From assembly GCA_016710325.1 (NCBI GenBank), contig JADJXK010000002.1, positions 868,001 to 932,000 of the forward strand: a stretch of DNA of 64,000 nt, in the 5' to 3' direction. Below are positions 25,168 to 32,713 of this stretch, piece after piece. This stretch comes from Candidatus Leptofilum proximum (GTDB lineage: Bacteria > Chloroflexota > Anaerolineae > Promineifilales > Promineifilaceae). The notes below the pieces were generated by a model, which made no database searches, was not told the DNA's origin, and saw only the letters and a program-made list of their open reading frames with translations. Numbering within the stretch: position 1 is the first letter of the stretch; each line of letters begins with the position of its first letter. The position numbers were made by a program, and so were the translations under genes.

Positions 25168-25967
25168 ACTAAAATTCGTTCGGGGTGTGTATAAATCCGC
25201 ATCCGGTTCTGGCGCAGGTAGGCGACGAGGGTGATGTTCCAGGCGTCGGCCAGGGCGACGGAGAGGCTCGTAGGCGAGGTGCGGGAACAGACGATGGGTG
25301 TGCCCAGCCGCCGCGCCTTGTTGATCATCTCGCTGGAAATACGGCCGCTGCTCAACAAAATCCTACCCTCTGTCTCCAACCCATCCAGCAAAGCCGCGCC
25401 GCGCAGCTTGTCCAGGCAGTTGTGACGGCCAAGGTCCTCCACTTGCAGCAAAAGTTGATCGGGGGTGGCGAGAACGGCCGTATGAATCCCCCGTGCCTGC
25501 TGGTACAGTTCAGCCCCCAAATGCATCTCGCGCATTAAATGGGCTAACTGCTCCGGCGTCGCCTGCACCTCCACGGTGAGCGGTTCATGCTCGCTGGACA
25601 AATCATCAAACGTCACCCCGCCGCCGCAGCCCGCCGTGATGATAAATTTGCGCGGCTTCTCAAAGCTCAGGTCGTGCAGCCACACGTCCACGCAGGTGCC
25701 GCTTTTCGAAAGATGCAGGTAGCGAATATCCGCCGCGCTCTGGATGATGCCCTCGTTGGCCAGGAAACCCACCGCCATCTGCTCCAGATCACGCGGCGAG
25801 GCCATAAACGTGGCCAGCTCCTGCCCGTTCACCGAGATGCACACCTGGGCTTCTTCCACCACCCAACCATCCACCGGCTGCGGCTCACCCACGCTCACTG
25901 AAATGTACCGGCTTGGCCGTGCGCCTCGCTCCTGAACAACCGATTCCTGGCTTCCGTTACTTGCCAC
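25152..25967 (-). CDS. fdhD: Formate dehydrogenase accessory sulfurtransferase FdhD
   Basis: This 271-aa protein is FdhD, which passes sulfur from IscS to the molybdopterin cofactor of formate dehydrogenase. Visible signatures are VNGQELATFMASPRDLEQMAVGFLANEG, the active loop ITAGCGGGVTF, and VEDLGRHNCLDKLRG. The loop has a single Cys (CGGG) where the E. coli protein has CxxC, a known variation. The start is GTG; the ATG options are too far inside. The C-terminus is provided by an intergenic repeat. Position between the diaphorase and Fe-S subunit genes confirms the role. Confidence 0.92.
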   Translation of the reverse strand: MASNGSQESVVQERGARPSRYISVSVGEPQPVDGWVVEEAQVCISVNGQELATFMASPRDLEQMAVGFLANEGIIQSAADIRYLHLSKSGTCVDVWLHDLSFEKPRKFIITAGCGGGVTFDDLSSEHEPLTVEVQATPEQLAHLMREMHLGAELYQQARGIHTAVLATPDQLLLQVEDLGRHNCLDKLRGAALLDGLETEGRILLSSGRISSEMINKARRLGTPIVCSRTSPTSLSVALADAWNITLVAYLRQNRMRIYTHPERILVSSER

Positions 25968-25988
25968 TTGCCACCTGCAACTTGCCGC

Positions 25989-27725
25989 TCATTCCACCAA
26001 CTCCGGCCACAATTTAATCGCGCTCATGATGGCGGATGCGGCCGTTTGCCCCAAACCACACAAAGACGTCTGCGTCATCGTAAAACCCACGTCCAGCAGC
26101 ATTTGTTTGTCGCCCGGCTGCGGCCCGCCGTTGTGGATGATGCGATCCAGAATTTCCAGCTGCCGCTGGGTACCAATCTGGCAGGGGAAACATTTGCCGC
26201 AGCTCTCGTGGGCAAAAAAGTGGGCCAGTTCGTAGAGGTGCTTTTGTAGATCGGCCGTTTCGTCAAACACCATAATCACGCCCGATCCCAGCGGAATACC
26301 CGCTGCCCGCGCATCTTCATAGGTCAACGGCGTGTCCAGCTTGTCTGGCCCGATGAACGCCCCGGCCGCACCGCCCATGAGCACCGCCTGCACCGCGTGG
26401 CCGTCCGGCACGCCGCCCGCCAACTCGATCATCTGGCGTACCGTCAGGCCAAAGGGGACTTCGTACAGGCCGGGATCGGCCACATTACCGCTGAGGCAAA
26501 ACAGCTTGGTGCCCGGCGATTTTTCCGTACCGTGCTCCGTCCATTCCTCTTCACCCACGTTAAATGCCGCCAGCATAGCCACCAGCGTCTCCACGTTGTT
26601 CACCGAGGTCGGTTGGCCAAAGAGGCCGTGCGTGGTGGGGAACGGCGGCTTGATTCGCGGAAAGCCGCGCTTGCCTTCGATGGCTTCAAACAGCGCCGTC
26701 TCTTCGCCGCAAATGTAGGCACCCGCACCCAGGCGCACGTGCACCGTAAAGTTGAAACCCGGCTTACCCAGGATATTTTTGCCCAGGTAACCTGCCTCAT
26801 AGGCCCGATCCACCGCGTTGTGCAGCCGGGTGTGCGCTCGGGGATACTCACCGCGCAGGAAAATCCAGCCATTTTCCGCCCCGACGGCATACGCCGCCAC
26901 GGTCATCGCCTCGATCACGGCAAACGGATCTTCTTCCATCAGGCAGCGGTCTTTGAACGTGCCCGGCTCACTCTCATCGGCGTTCACCACGATGTGTTTT
27001 TTTGTGGGATCGTCAGACGCACCGCGGGTGAAGAACCATTTGCGCCCCAAGGGGAACATGGCCCCGCCGCGCCCCAAAATACCAAAACTGTCTACCGTTT
27101 CGATCAGCTCGTCCGGCGTTTGAGCCACTGCCTGGCGCAGCCCCTTGTAGCCACCGGCCGCCTCGTATTCGCCCAGGCTCATCGGATCAATCTTGCCGAT
27201 GCGCTTGAGTTTGATGAATGGGCCGCCACGGGGCTGGGCCATCGGTTCAGGATGGGTACCGTCGAGAAAAGCGGGCACGTTATCAACCGTCAAACTGCCC
27301 GCCGGGCGCTCACCGTTGAGGGCACAGGGCGCGTGTTCGCACATGCCCAGGCAGGTGACGGTTTCGAAGGTGAGACGGCCGTCTTCACGCGTTTCCCCCG
27401 GTTCCAGCCCCAGTTCCGCTTCGATGGCCTGGATAACAGCATGGCTGCCCGCCTGGCTGCACGCCAGGTCTTCACACACGCGGATGACGTGGCGGGCGGT
27501 CGGCTCACTGTAAAACATGGTGTAAAACTCAACCACACCATGAATGTCGGCCAGGGGCACGCGCAGGGTTTTGCCGATGGCTTCTTGCACTTCCGGCGGC
27601 AGCCAACCGTAGATGTCTTGCGCCTGGTGGAGCAGAGGGAGAAGAGCTTCTCGTTTACGGCCGTTATACTTTTCCAGCAGCGGGGTAAGCAGGGTCAGGT
27701 CAATCGTTTGCACAGCAGTGGTCAC
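25989..27725 (-). CDS. NuoE-NuoF fusion, NADH-binding diaphorase subunit of formate dehydrogenase
   Basis: This 578-aa protein fuses the 24-kDa and 51-kDa modules. Residues 1-150 are NuoE-like with a thioredoxin-fold [2Fe-2S] site (CEDLACSQAG and CLGMCEHAPC). Residues 165-578 are NuoF-like: FMN loop LGRGGAMFPLG, NAD-binding NADESEPGTFKDR, AGAYICGEETALFEAIEGKRG, and the 4Fe-4S motif ESCGKCFPCQIG plus a later Cys. It transfers electrons from formate to NAD+ (or the reverse). GTG start with AGAGG six bases upstream. It heads the fdh run, 21 bases before fdhD, behind a promoter with a palindromic spacer. Confidence 0.92.
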   Translation of the reverse strand: MTTAVQTIDLTLLTPLLEKYNGRKREALLPLLHQAQDIYGWLPPEVQEAIGKTLRVPLADIHGVVEFYTMFYSEPTARHVIRVCEDLACSQAGSHAVIQAIEAELGLEPGETREDGRLTFETVTCLGMCEHAPCALNGERPAGSLTVDNVPAFLDGTHPEPMAQPRGGPFIKLKRIGKIDPMSLGEYEAAGGYKGLRQAVAQTPDELIETVDSFGILGRGGAMFPLGRKWFFTRGASDDPTKKHIVVNADESEPGTFKDRCLMEEDPFAVIEAMTVAAYAVGAENGWIFLRGEYPRAHTRLHNAVDRAYEAGYLGKNILGKPGFNFTVHVRLGAGAYICGEETALFEAIEGKRGFPRIKPPFPTTHGLFGQPTSVNNVETLVAMLAAFNVGEEEWTEHGTEKSPGTKLFCLSGNVADPGLYEVPFGLTVRQMIELAGGVPDGHAVQAVLMGGAAGAFIGPDKLDTPLTYEDARAAGIPLGSGVIMVFDETADLQKHLYELAHFFAHESCGKCFPCQIGTQRQLEILDRIIHNGGPQPGDKQMLLDVGFTMTQTSLCGLGQTAASAIMSAIKLWPELVE

Positions 27726-27854
27726 TAGGCACCTCTTGGTTCTATTGCCTATTGGTCTGGTGAATTAGTGGGTAAAGCCAGGCCAGTGTTTGGTTGGTTT
27801 TTCGGCCCAGAAAGACCAGTAACGGCCGGGGCCGATTGATGCTGAATCGGTTCC

Positions 27855-27883
27855 ATTGTAACTGAGATATATCAGTTTTCCAA
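27855..27883 (-). promoter_or_regulatory. Promoter of the formate dehydrogenase locus with a palindromic operator in the spacer
   Basis: On the minus strand TTGGAA (27878-27883) and TACAAT (27855-27860) are 17 bases apart. The spacer is almost wholly a perfect inverted repeat, AACTGA-TATATC-TCAGTT (27860-27877). A repressor bound there would occlude both boxes. The leader to the GTG at 27725 would be about 120 nt. Confidence 0.5.
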
Positions 27884-27900
27884 CGTAAGCCGGGTGATTC

Positions 27901-28848
27901 TCATGCAGCAGCAGGTTCAGACGGTCGCTGTCCCAGCCTGGCCGTCAGCACACCGGGGGTAAACTGGATATGCCGCAGCGAATCTTCAGCAAGGATGGGC
28001 TGGGGCAGCGTAGCCTCTGGATTGAAAGAAACGGCCGCTGCCAACCACACCGTTTGCCCCGCAACCTGGATGGCATACGGCCGTTCCCAATTCCCCGTGC
28101 CCCGCAAAAAGTTAAAGGCGCGCCGGGCCGACCAGTTGGTGTTCAGCTCAAAATCGGCAGCGCGCGGCCAGGGGTCACTGCCAGAGCCGGGCGGCTGCGG
28201 CAGGCGGGGCAGCGTGCCTGCTTCCAGCTTTTGCAGTGCCGTCACGAGCAGGTGACCGCCTAGTTGAGCCAGCTTAGTTTCCAGTTCCGCATGGGAAATG
28301 CCATCTGGGAGGGCAAACGGCCGCTGCAAAGCCACATCCCCCGTATCAAAGTTCTCGTCCATGTAGTGAATCGTCACGCCGGTTTCGGCCACGCCCGCCC
28401 GCAGCGTCCAGAAGAGCGGCGCCGGGCCGCGAAAGCGGGGCAGCAGCGAAGGATGCATGTTCAGGCAGCCCAGTCGGGGCAAATTTAGAATTGCTGGCGG
28501 CAGCCGGTGCGGAAAACAGGAGACACCAATCAGGTCGGGCTCCAGGGCGGCCAACGCGGTCACCGTTTCCGGCGCGGCCAACCGGCGCACCGCAAAGGCA
28601 GGCACATCGTGTGCCGCGGCCAGCGCCAGCGGGGAGTGCACCTGACCGGTCGGCAGCAGATTCAGCCCCGGGGGGTGGGTCTGGATGGAGGTGATGGCGT
28701 GGGGGGAACGGCCGTTATCCACCAGTTCAAACGGCGGCACAATTTCCGCAGGCAGCACCAGGCCGCACAGCTTAACCCCGGCTGCCAGCAAAGCCGCCAG
28801 CGGCCGCCGGGTCAACGACCCCAATATGCCAAAAAACAAAACGCGCAA
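27901..28848 (-). CDS. Methionyl-tRNA formyltransferase-like protein
   Basis: This 315-aa protein has a formyltransferase N-terminal Rossmann domain with the catalytic Asn-His region LNMHPSLLPRFRGPAP and the downstream HYMDENFDTGD containing the catalytic Asp. It has a short Fmt-like C-terminal domain (WSARRAFNFLRGTGNWERPY). The N-terminal strand (FFGILGSLTRRPLAALLAAG) differs from canonical Fmt (GTPEFA-type), so this may be a paralogue acting on another substrate. TTG start with AGGTG six bases upstream; the ATG alternatives are internal. Divergent from yggX. Confidence 0.8.
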   Translation of the reverse strand: MRVLFFGILGSLTRRPLAALLAAGVKLCGLVLPAEIVPPFELVDNGRSPHAITSIQTHPPGLNLLPTGQVHSPLALAAAHDVPAFAVRRLAAPETVTALAALEPDLIGVSCFPHRLPPAILNLPRLGCLNMHPSLLPRFRGPAPLFWTLRAGVAETGVTIHYMDENFDTGDVALQRPFALPDGISHAELETKLAQLGGHLLVTALQKLEAGTLPRLPQPPGSGSDPWPRAADFELNTNWSARRAFNFLRGTGNWERPYAIQVAGQTVWLAAAVSFNPEATLPQPILAEDSLRHIQFTPGVLTARLGQRPSEPAAA

Positions 28849-28894
28849 TTAATTCACCTAAGACCAGGATTTGACTAAGGCCTGTCTTTATTCC

Positions 28895-28985
28895 GTGTCA
28901 CCCCCGCGTAGGCGGGGGTCCATCTCCCCTGTAACAATGGATTCCCGCTTTCGCGGGAATGACATCGTTAGACTCTGGGAAAAGC
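28895..28985. repeat. Dispersed repeat with two GC-rich hairpins (intact copy)
   Basis: Hairpins CCCCCGCGTAGGCGGGGG (28900-28917) and ATTCCCGCTTTCGCGGGAAT flank a short spacer, and an AT-rich tail runs to GGGAAAAGCC. An inverted copy split by the IS110 element lies at 43383-43410 and 44658-44755. It fills much of the 214-base gap between the formyltransferase gene and yggX. Confidence 0.8.
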
Positions 28986-29062
28986 CTGCCCAAAAATTGA
29001 CGATTTGCAACTGACGATTTACGATTAGACAAACAGACGTCAATCAAAATAAAGGGGGCCAC

Positions 29063-29368
29063 ATGGCTCGTTACGAAAAAACGATTACAGTTGTCCATTG
29101 TGCCAAACTGAACCGGGAATTGGAGGCGCTGCCGCGACGGCCGTTTCCCGGCGAATTAGGCGAACGCATCTATAACGAAATCTCCCAGCAGGCCTGGGAG
29201 CTGTGGCAGCAGCAGTCCACCATTCTCATTAACCATTACGGCCTCAACATGGCCGATCCCCGCGCCAGCGAATTCCTGTTCGAGCAGATGGAAGAGTTTT
29301 TCTTCGGCGCTGGCGCCCAAATGCCGGAAGATTGGACTCCGCCAACGGCCGCACCGCGGAAGAAGTAA
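29063..29368 (+). CDS. yggX: YggX-family Fe(II)-trafficking / oxidative damage protection protein
   Basis: This 101-aa protein matches YggX along nearly its whole length: VHCAKLNRELEAL with the single conserved Cys near residue 13, RPFPGELGERIYNEISQQAW, LINHYGLNMADPRASEFL and QMEEFFFGAG. YggX protects Fe-S enzymes from superoxide and helps iron delivery. It has a slightly longer basic C-terminus (TAAPRKK). The ribosome site AAAGGGGG is well placed. The family is best known from proteobacteria. It is convergent with the ATP-grasp gene, and the short gap holds an inverted repeat. Confidence 0.88.
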   Translation: MARYEKTITVVHCAKLNRELEALPRRPFPGELGERIYNEISQQAWELWQQQSTILINHYGLNMADPRASEFLFEQMEEFFFGAGAQMPEDWTPPTAAPRKK

Positions 29369-29374
29369 TCGGTC

Positions 29375-29485
29375 GTCCGTAATTGGTAATCGGTTATCCG
29401 TAGTCGGTAATCCGTTTACCGATTACCGTTCACCGTTCACCGTTCACCGTTTACCGTTCACCGATAACCGACCACCGATAACCGA
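29375..29485. repeat. Inverted repeat between convergent genes, 'ggtaatcggttatcc' family
   Basis: A left part of GGTAATCGGTTATCCG units faces repeated CCGTTCACCGTTCACCG and CCGATAACCG units. The right part overlaps the end of the ATP-grasp gene and encodes its last residues (RLSVVGYR) and stop codon. Placement between convergent genes fits a two-way terminator. Confidence 0.75.
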
Positions 29486-30747
29486 ATCTCCTCGTCAATT
29501 TCAAACCGCAGCCGGGCATGGGCCTGGCGCAAGGCGCTTTCTACCGCGTCTGGCGTGGCCCCAGAGGCAAAGATGAAGCCAAGGTAGCTTTCGCCTTCGG
29601 GCAAGGGGACGAGACGGTTGTTCAGCGGTGCCGTGATGGTCACTTCGTCGATGCCGGGAACTGCCTGGGCTTCGGCCACCCCGTTAACGCCGCGCAAAAT
29701 ACCGCCGTGCGGGATGGGGATCATCATCACGCCGCTGGCCTGCTGCTCACGCTGGAGATGGCTTACCGGCAAGCCCGTCGCCTGGCGCAAAATGAGCTCT
29801 TCAAGCGAGATTCCCATATCGAAGCGCAAGGTCTGTGAGCAGAGACCGCCGATGGAACGGCCGTTCACCTCCACAATCCACGCCCCCGCCTCATTAACCC
29901 GCAGTTCGGCGTGCACCGAGCCCAGCTGCAAACCAAGCGCCGCCGCTCCGGCAGCGGCCGTTTCGACAATTTCTTGCTGCACCGCATCGGGCAGGCGGGA
30001 AGGCGTCACGTAGATCGTCTCCTCAAAAAATGGCCCTTCCAGCGGATCCGGCTTGTCAAAAACAGCCAGGGGGTGCAGACGGCCGTCTGCCAACACCGCC
30101 TCCAACGCCACCTCCACACCTGGCAGATAACGCTCCACCAAAAAATCGCCCTCACCCGGCAGCATCGCCTGCAAACGCCGAATCGCTGCCTGGAGTTCAG
30201 CGGCACTGTTGGCGCGCATTACGCCGCGGCTGCCGTTCAGGTGCAGCGGCTTCACCACGCAGGGGAAGCCAATCTCGGCTAAAACCTGTTGGGCCACTTC
30301 TGGCATTGGGTCACCAAGGGAAAATCGTTTGAATGGGGGAGAGTTCACTCCAGCAGCGGCCAGCATTTGCCGCATTTTGAACTTGTCGCGGGCCGCCTCG
30401 GCGGCAGCGACGTGGTTGTGCGGCAGGCCGAGCGCTTGGCTGGCCTGTGCCGCCAGCACCGCCCCGGCATCGTCTACGGGAATCACGGCGGCTAACGGCC
30501 GTTCCCTGGCAAAGTCGAGGATGTGGGCGACGGCCGTTTCCGGCTGGCTAAAGTTCAGGCTCAGCCGCACACCCCACTGCTGCGCCAGCGCTTCGGGCAA
30601 ATCCACGCCCAGCACAACATCGATACCCAGTTTTTTGGCCGCTGCCAAAAACGGCTCGGCGCGGTAGCTTTGCGGTGTGGTCAACAGCAAAACAACTTTA
30701 TCTCTAGCCATCATATAAAGTAATCTCAACACTTTACCGGCGACCAT
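29458..30747 (-). CDS. ATP-grasp domain protein (carboxylate-amine ligase-like)
   Basis: This 429-aa (or 418-aa from a tandem ATG at 30714/30711) protein has the preATP-grasp region (VVLLLTTPQSYRAEPFLAAA), then ATP-grasp signatures CVVKPLHLNGSRGV, FLVERYLPGVEVALEAV and WIVEVNGRSIGGLC for Mg-ATP binding. This combination resembles the L-amino acid ligase/BacD group, which joins an amino acid carboxylate to an amine. The substrate is unknown. A weak TAnnnT box (TAGCTT) lies six bases before the ATG at 30747. The C-terminal eight residues come from a dispersed repeat. Confidence 0.82.
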   Translation of the reverse strand: MVAGKVLRLLYMMARDKVVLLLTTPQSYRAEPFLAAAKKLGIDVVLGVDLPEALAQQWGVRLSLNFSQPETAVAHILDFARERPLAAVIPVDDAGAVLAAQASQALGLPHNHVAAAEAARDKFKMRQMLAAAGVNSPPFKRFSLGDPMPEVAQQVLAEIGFPCVVKPLHLNGSRGVMRANSAAELQAAIRRLQAMLPGEGDFLVERYLPGVEVALEAVLADGRLHPLAVFDKPDPLEGPFFEETIYVTPSRLPDAVQQEIVETAAAGAAALGLQLGSVHAELRVNEAGAWIVEVNGRSIGGLCSQTLRFDMGISLEELILRQATGLPVSHLQREQQASGVMMIPIPHGGILRGVNGVAEAQAVPGIDEVTITAPLNNRLVPLPEGESYLGFIFASGATPDAVESALRQAHARLRFEIDEEIRLSVVGYR

Positions 30748-30768
30748 GCCAATAAGCTAAAGGGTACT

Positions 30769-30918
30769 ATGAAAAAACAATATGTCACCGAAATTGACGG
30801 AATTACCCACGCCCAATTTACAGCATTGGCTTGCAGTGACGCACCACAAGGTCATGGCCAATGGACATTGCGACTATTAGCCGAAAAAGCGGTTGAGTTT
30901 TCGCCAAACTCCAGATAG
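30769..30918 (+). pseudogene. IS630-family transposase remnant
   Basis: A 49-codon frame encodes MKKQYVTEIDGITHAQ followed by ALACSDAPQGHGQWTLRLLA and EKAVEFSPNSR. The WTLRLLAEKAVE segment and the preceding acidic-Pro turn match the internal helix-turn-helix-linked region of IS630 transposases. The DDE catalytic domain is missing. It is a decayed fragment lying next to a repeat of the 'aattgggtaatt' family (30914-30962). Confidence 0.65.
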
Positions 30919-30962
30919 GTAATTGAGTGATTGAACCAGCCAATTACCCAATTACTCAATTG
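30914..30962. repeat. Intergenic inverted repeat, 'aattgggtaatt' family (second copy)
   Basis: GGTAATTGAGTGATTGAAC faces CAATTACCCAATTACTCAATT. It is the same family as 1352-1400. It lies at the end of the polyprenol/phytol kinase-like gene on the minus strand. Confidence 0.6.
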
Positions 30963-30966
30963 CTTT

Positions 30967-31632
30967 TTAAAACGGCCAGAACTGCAGAATCAGGATGGCA
31001 ACGGCCGTAATCGTCAAATTATCCAGCCCCCAGATGGACACCGCTTCCACCAGCGTGGTGGCAATGGTGATGATCAGCGCCGGGAGGAGAGCTGCTGCGG
31101 GCGCAATAGCCGGTGTGCCACCGACTGCCCACAGCGCCAACCAGGTAAACAGCAAACAGCCCGCAAAAAAGCCCATCGACCCTTCCAAAGAGCGAGTGCT
31201 GGTGTGCACGACGTACAGGCGACGGCCGTAAGCCTTACCCACCACCGGCGCCATGCCATCGCCCCAGGTCAACGGCATTAGCGCCGCCACCATCAGCGGC
31301 GGCTGCTCCCAGAAAACAATGGCCACAACGGCCGCTGCAAACGGAAAGTACACCGTGCCCAGGTTGGAGCGGTCGCTGCTGGCCATGGCGGCAAAAAAGC
31401 CGTAGCGCCAGTCCAGAAAATTGATCACCATGAAGGCGGCACAGGCGATGACAAAAAACCAGGGCGTGTCGAACAAATAATGCAGCCCCCAGCTCATCAT
31501 GCCGACGCCGATGTGAATCACTTTGCGGGTAAAGCCGCTGGAGTAACCGCGCCAGCGGCGCAGCCCCTCCGCCGCGCCGATAATGCCAAACACGTATGCA
31601 AAACAAATAATAAGTCCGAGCCAGTTGTTCAT
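30967..31632 (-). CDS. Phytol/dolichol kinase-like, CDP-diglyceride-type membrane protein
   Basis: This 221-aa polytopic membrane protein (about seven helices) has the family signatures RKVIHIGVGMMSWGLHYL, LTWGDGMAPVVGKAYGRR and STRSLEGSMGFFAGC. These are found in CTP-dependent dolichol/phytol/farnesol kinases and related CDP-diglyceride synthases. It probably phosphorylates a lipid alcohol in the membrane. The ATG at 31632 is chosen; an earlier in-frame start adds basic residues with no homology. The 136-base gap to the PfkB gene carries a strong hairpin. Confidence 0.82.
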   Translation of the reverse strand: MNNWLGLIICFAYVFGIIGAAEGLRRWRGYSSGFTRKVIHIGVGMMSWGLHYLFDTPWFFVIACAAFMVINFLDWRYGFFAAMASSDRSNLGTVYFPFAAAVVAIVFWEQPPLMVAALMPLTWGDGMAPVVGKAYGRRLYVVHTSTRSLEGSMGFFAGCLLFTWLALWAVGGTPAIAPAAALLPALIITIATTLVEAVSIWGLDNLTITAVAILILQFWPF

Positions 31633-31683
31633 GGGCAGCCTTGTAATTGTTATGATTTTGTGAAAGCCAGCATCTTTTTGCAC

Positions 31684-31740
31684 TGTAGCCGCGGTTCCTT
31701 ACCGCGTTGTGTAGATGCGCGGCAAGAAACCGCGGCTACA
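31684..31740. repeat. 'GTAGCCGCGG' palindromic repeat
   Basis: Perfect 13-bp arms TGTAGCCGCGGTT (31684-31696) and its complement (31728-31740) enclose a second inner pairing (TTACCGCG with CGCGGCAA). Other copies are at 48247-48303 and, partly, 49313-49334. Confidence 0.8.
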
Positions 31741-31768
31741 AATTTGAGCCAATAGAATGCAAGAAACG

Positions 31769-32698
31769 CTACACAATTAAATGATCGTACAGCATGTCCA
31801 GGCTGAGATCGGGCACGACGGTTTCGGCCGTTTGCAGCGTGAGGCTGGCAGCGGCGGCACCCAGGCGAATGGCTTCGATGGGCGGCAGGTCGTTGAGCAT
31901 GCCAAACATGACGGCAGCGGTGACAGCGTCACCCGTGCCGGTGGCATCAACCATTTCGCTGTAGTTGGCCGGAATATAGCCGGTTTCACTGGTGGTTGCG
32001 TAATCCAGGCCAAAATCGGCCAGGGTGACCACAACGTTTTCCACGCCTTTACCTACCAGGCAGCGGGCCAGGGCCAGGCTGGTCTCAGCATCATGGCCGT
32101 CAAAATCGACGGCGCACAGTTCGGCGGCTTCTACTTCGTTCGGCACTACAAGGTGGAGCTGGTTGAGGAACGGCCGTAACTTAAATGCCAACCGCGCCGA
32201 AGCAGGATCCGCACAAAGCGGTTTGTCATACTTGGCACAAAGACGCGCCACCGTGGCCATTGAATCCGGCGTCAGGCTGCCATCCATCATCACCATGTGG
32301 GCATCTTTGAACAGGCTGCGATGACGGTCCAGGTAGCCAGGGGTGATATGACGCAGCACGCGCACATCATCCATCGCCACGGAAAGCGCACCGTTTTCCT
32401 CCAGCACGGCAATGTAGGCGCCGGTATATTCTCCGCTGATGATTTGCACGTGTTCGGTATCTACGCCGGATTCGGCCGTTTGTGTCTTCAGCCGGTGGCC
32501 AATCAGGTCATCCCCCACGACAGAAATCAGCCGCACCTCAGCGCCCAGTCGTCCCAGGTTTTCGGCCACGTTGCGCGCCGTACCGCCCCTGGTCACCCGG
32601 ATTTGCGCCGGGTTGGAAGTGCCAGGCGCCAGGCCAGCGTCTGGCTTGCCGCGGGAATCCAGCAAGGTAGCCCCAATGACTAAAATTTGTTCTGCCAT
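31769..32698 (-). CDS. PfkB-family sugar kinase, pseudouridine kinase-like
   Basis: This 309-aa ribokinase-fold protein has an N-terminal Gly-Gly motif in VTRGGTARNVAENLGRLG and VVGDDLIGHRL. It has the C-terminal catalytic signature VDATGTGDAVTAAVMFG (Asp base). The start ILVIGATLLDSRGK and the TSNPAQIRV segment resemble PsuK pseudouridine kinases more than ribokinase or fructokinase. It phosphorylates a sugar or nucleoside with ATP. A frame shared with no pseudouridine glycosidase gene nearby leaves the substrate open. It is followed after 15 bases upstream by the end of the TPR/S24-like gene on the same strand. Confidence 0.87.
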   Translation of the reverse strand: MAEQILVIGATLLDSRGKPDAGLAPGTSNPAQIRVTRGGTARNVAENLGRLGAEVRLISVVGDDLIGHRLKTQTAESGVDTEHVQIISGEYTGAYIAVLEENGALSVAMDDVRVLRHITPGYLDRHRSLFKDAHMVMMDGSLTPDSMATVARLCAKYDKPLCADPASARLAFKLRPFLNQLHLVVPNEVEAAELCAVDFDGHDAETSLALARCLVGKGVENVVVTLADFGLDYATTSETGYIPANYSEMVDATGTGDAVTAAVMFGMLNDLPPIEAIRLGAAAASLTLQTAETVVPDLSLDMLYDHLIV

Positions 32699-32713
32699 GA
32701 CTCACTTTTCCCT

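Noticed and set aside
26397..27728. Plus-strand open frame of over 440 codons opposite the NuoEF fusion
   Set aside because: Shadow of a strongly conserved gene; no domain of its own.
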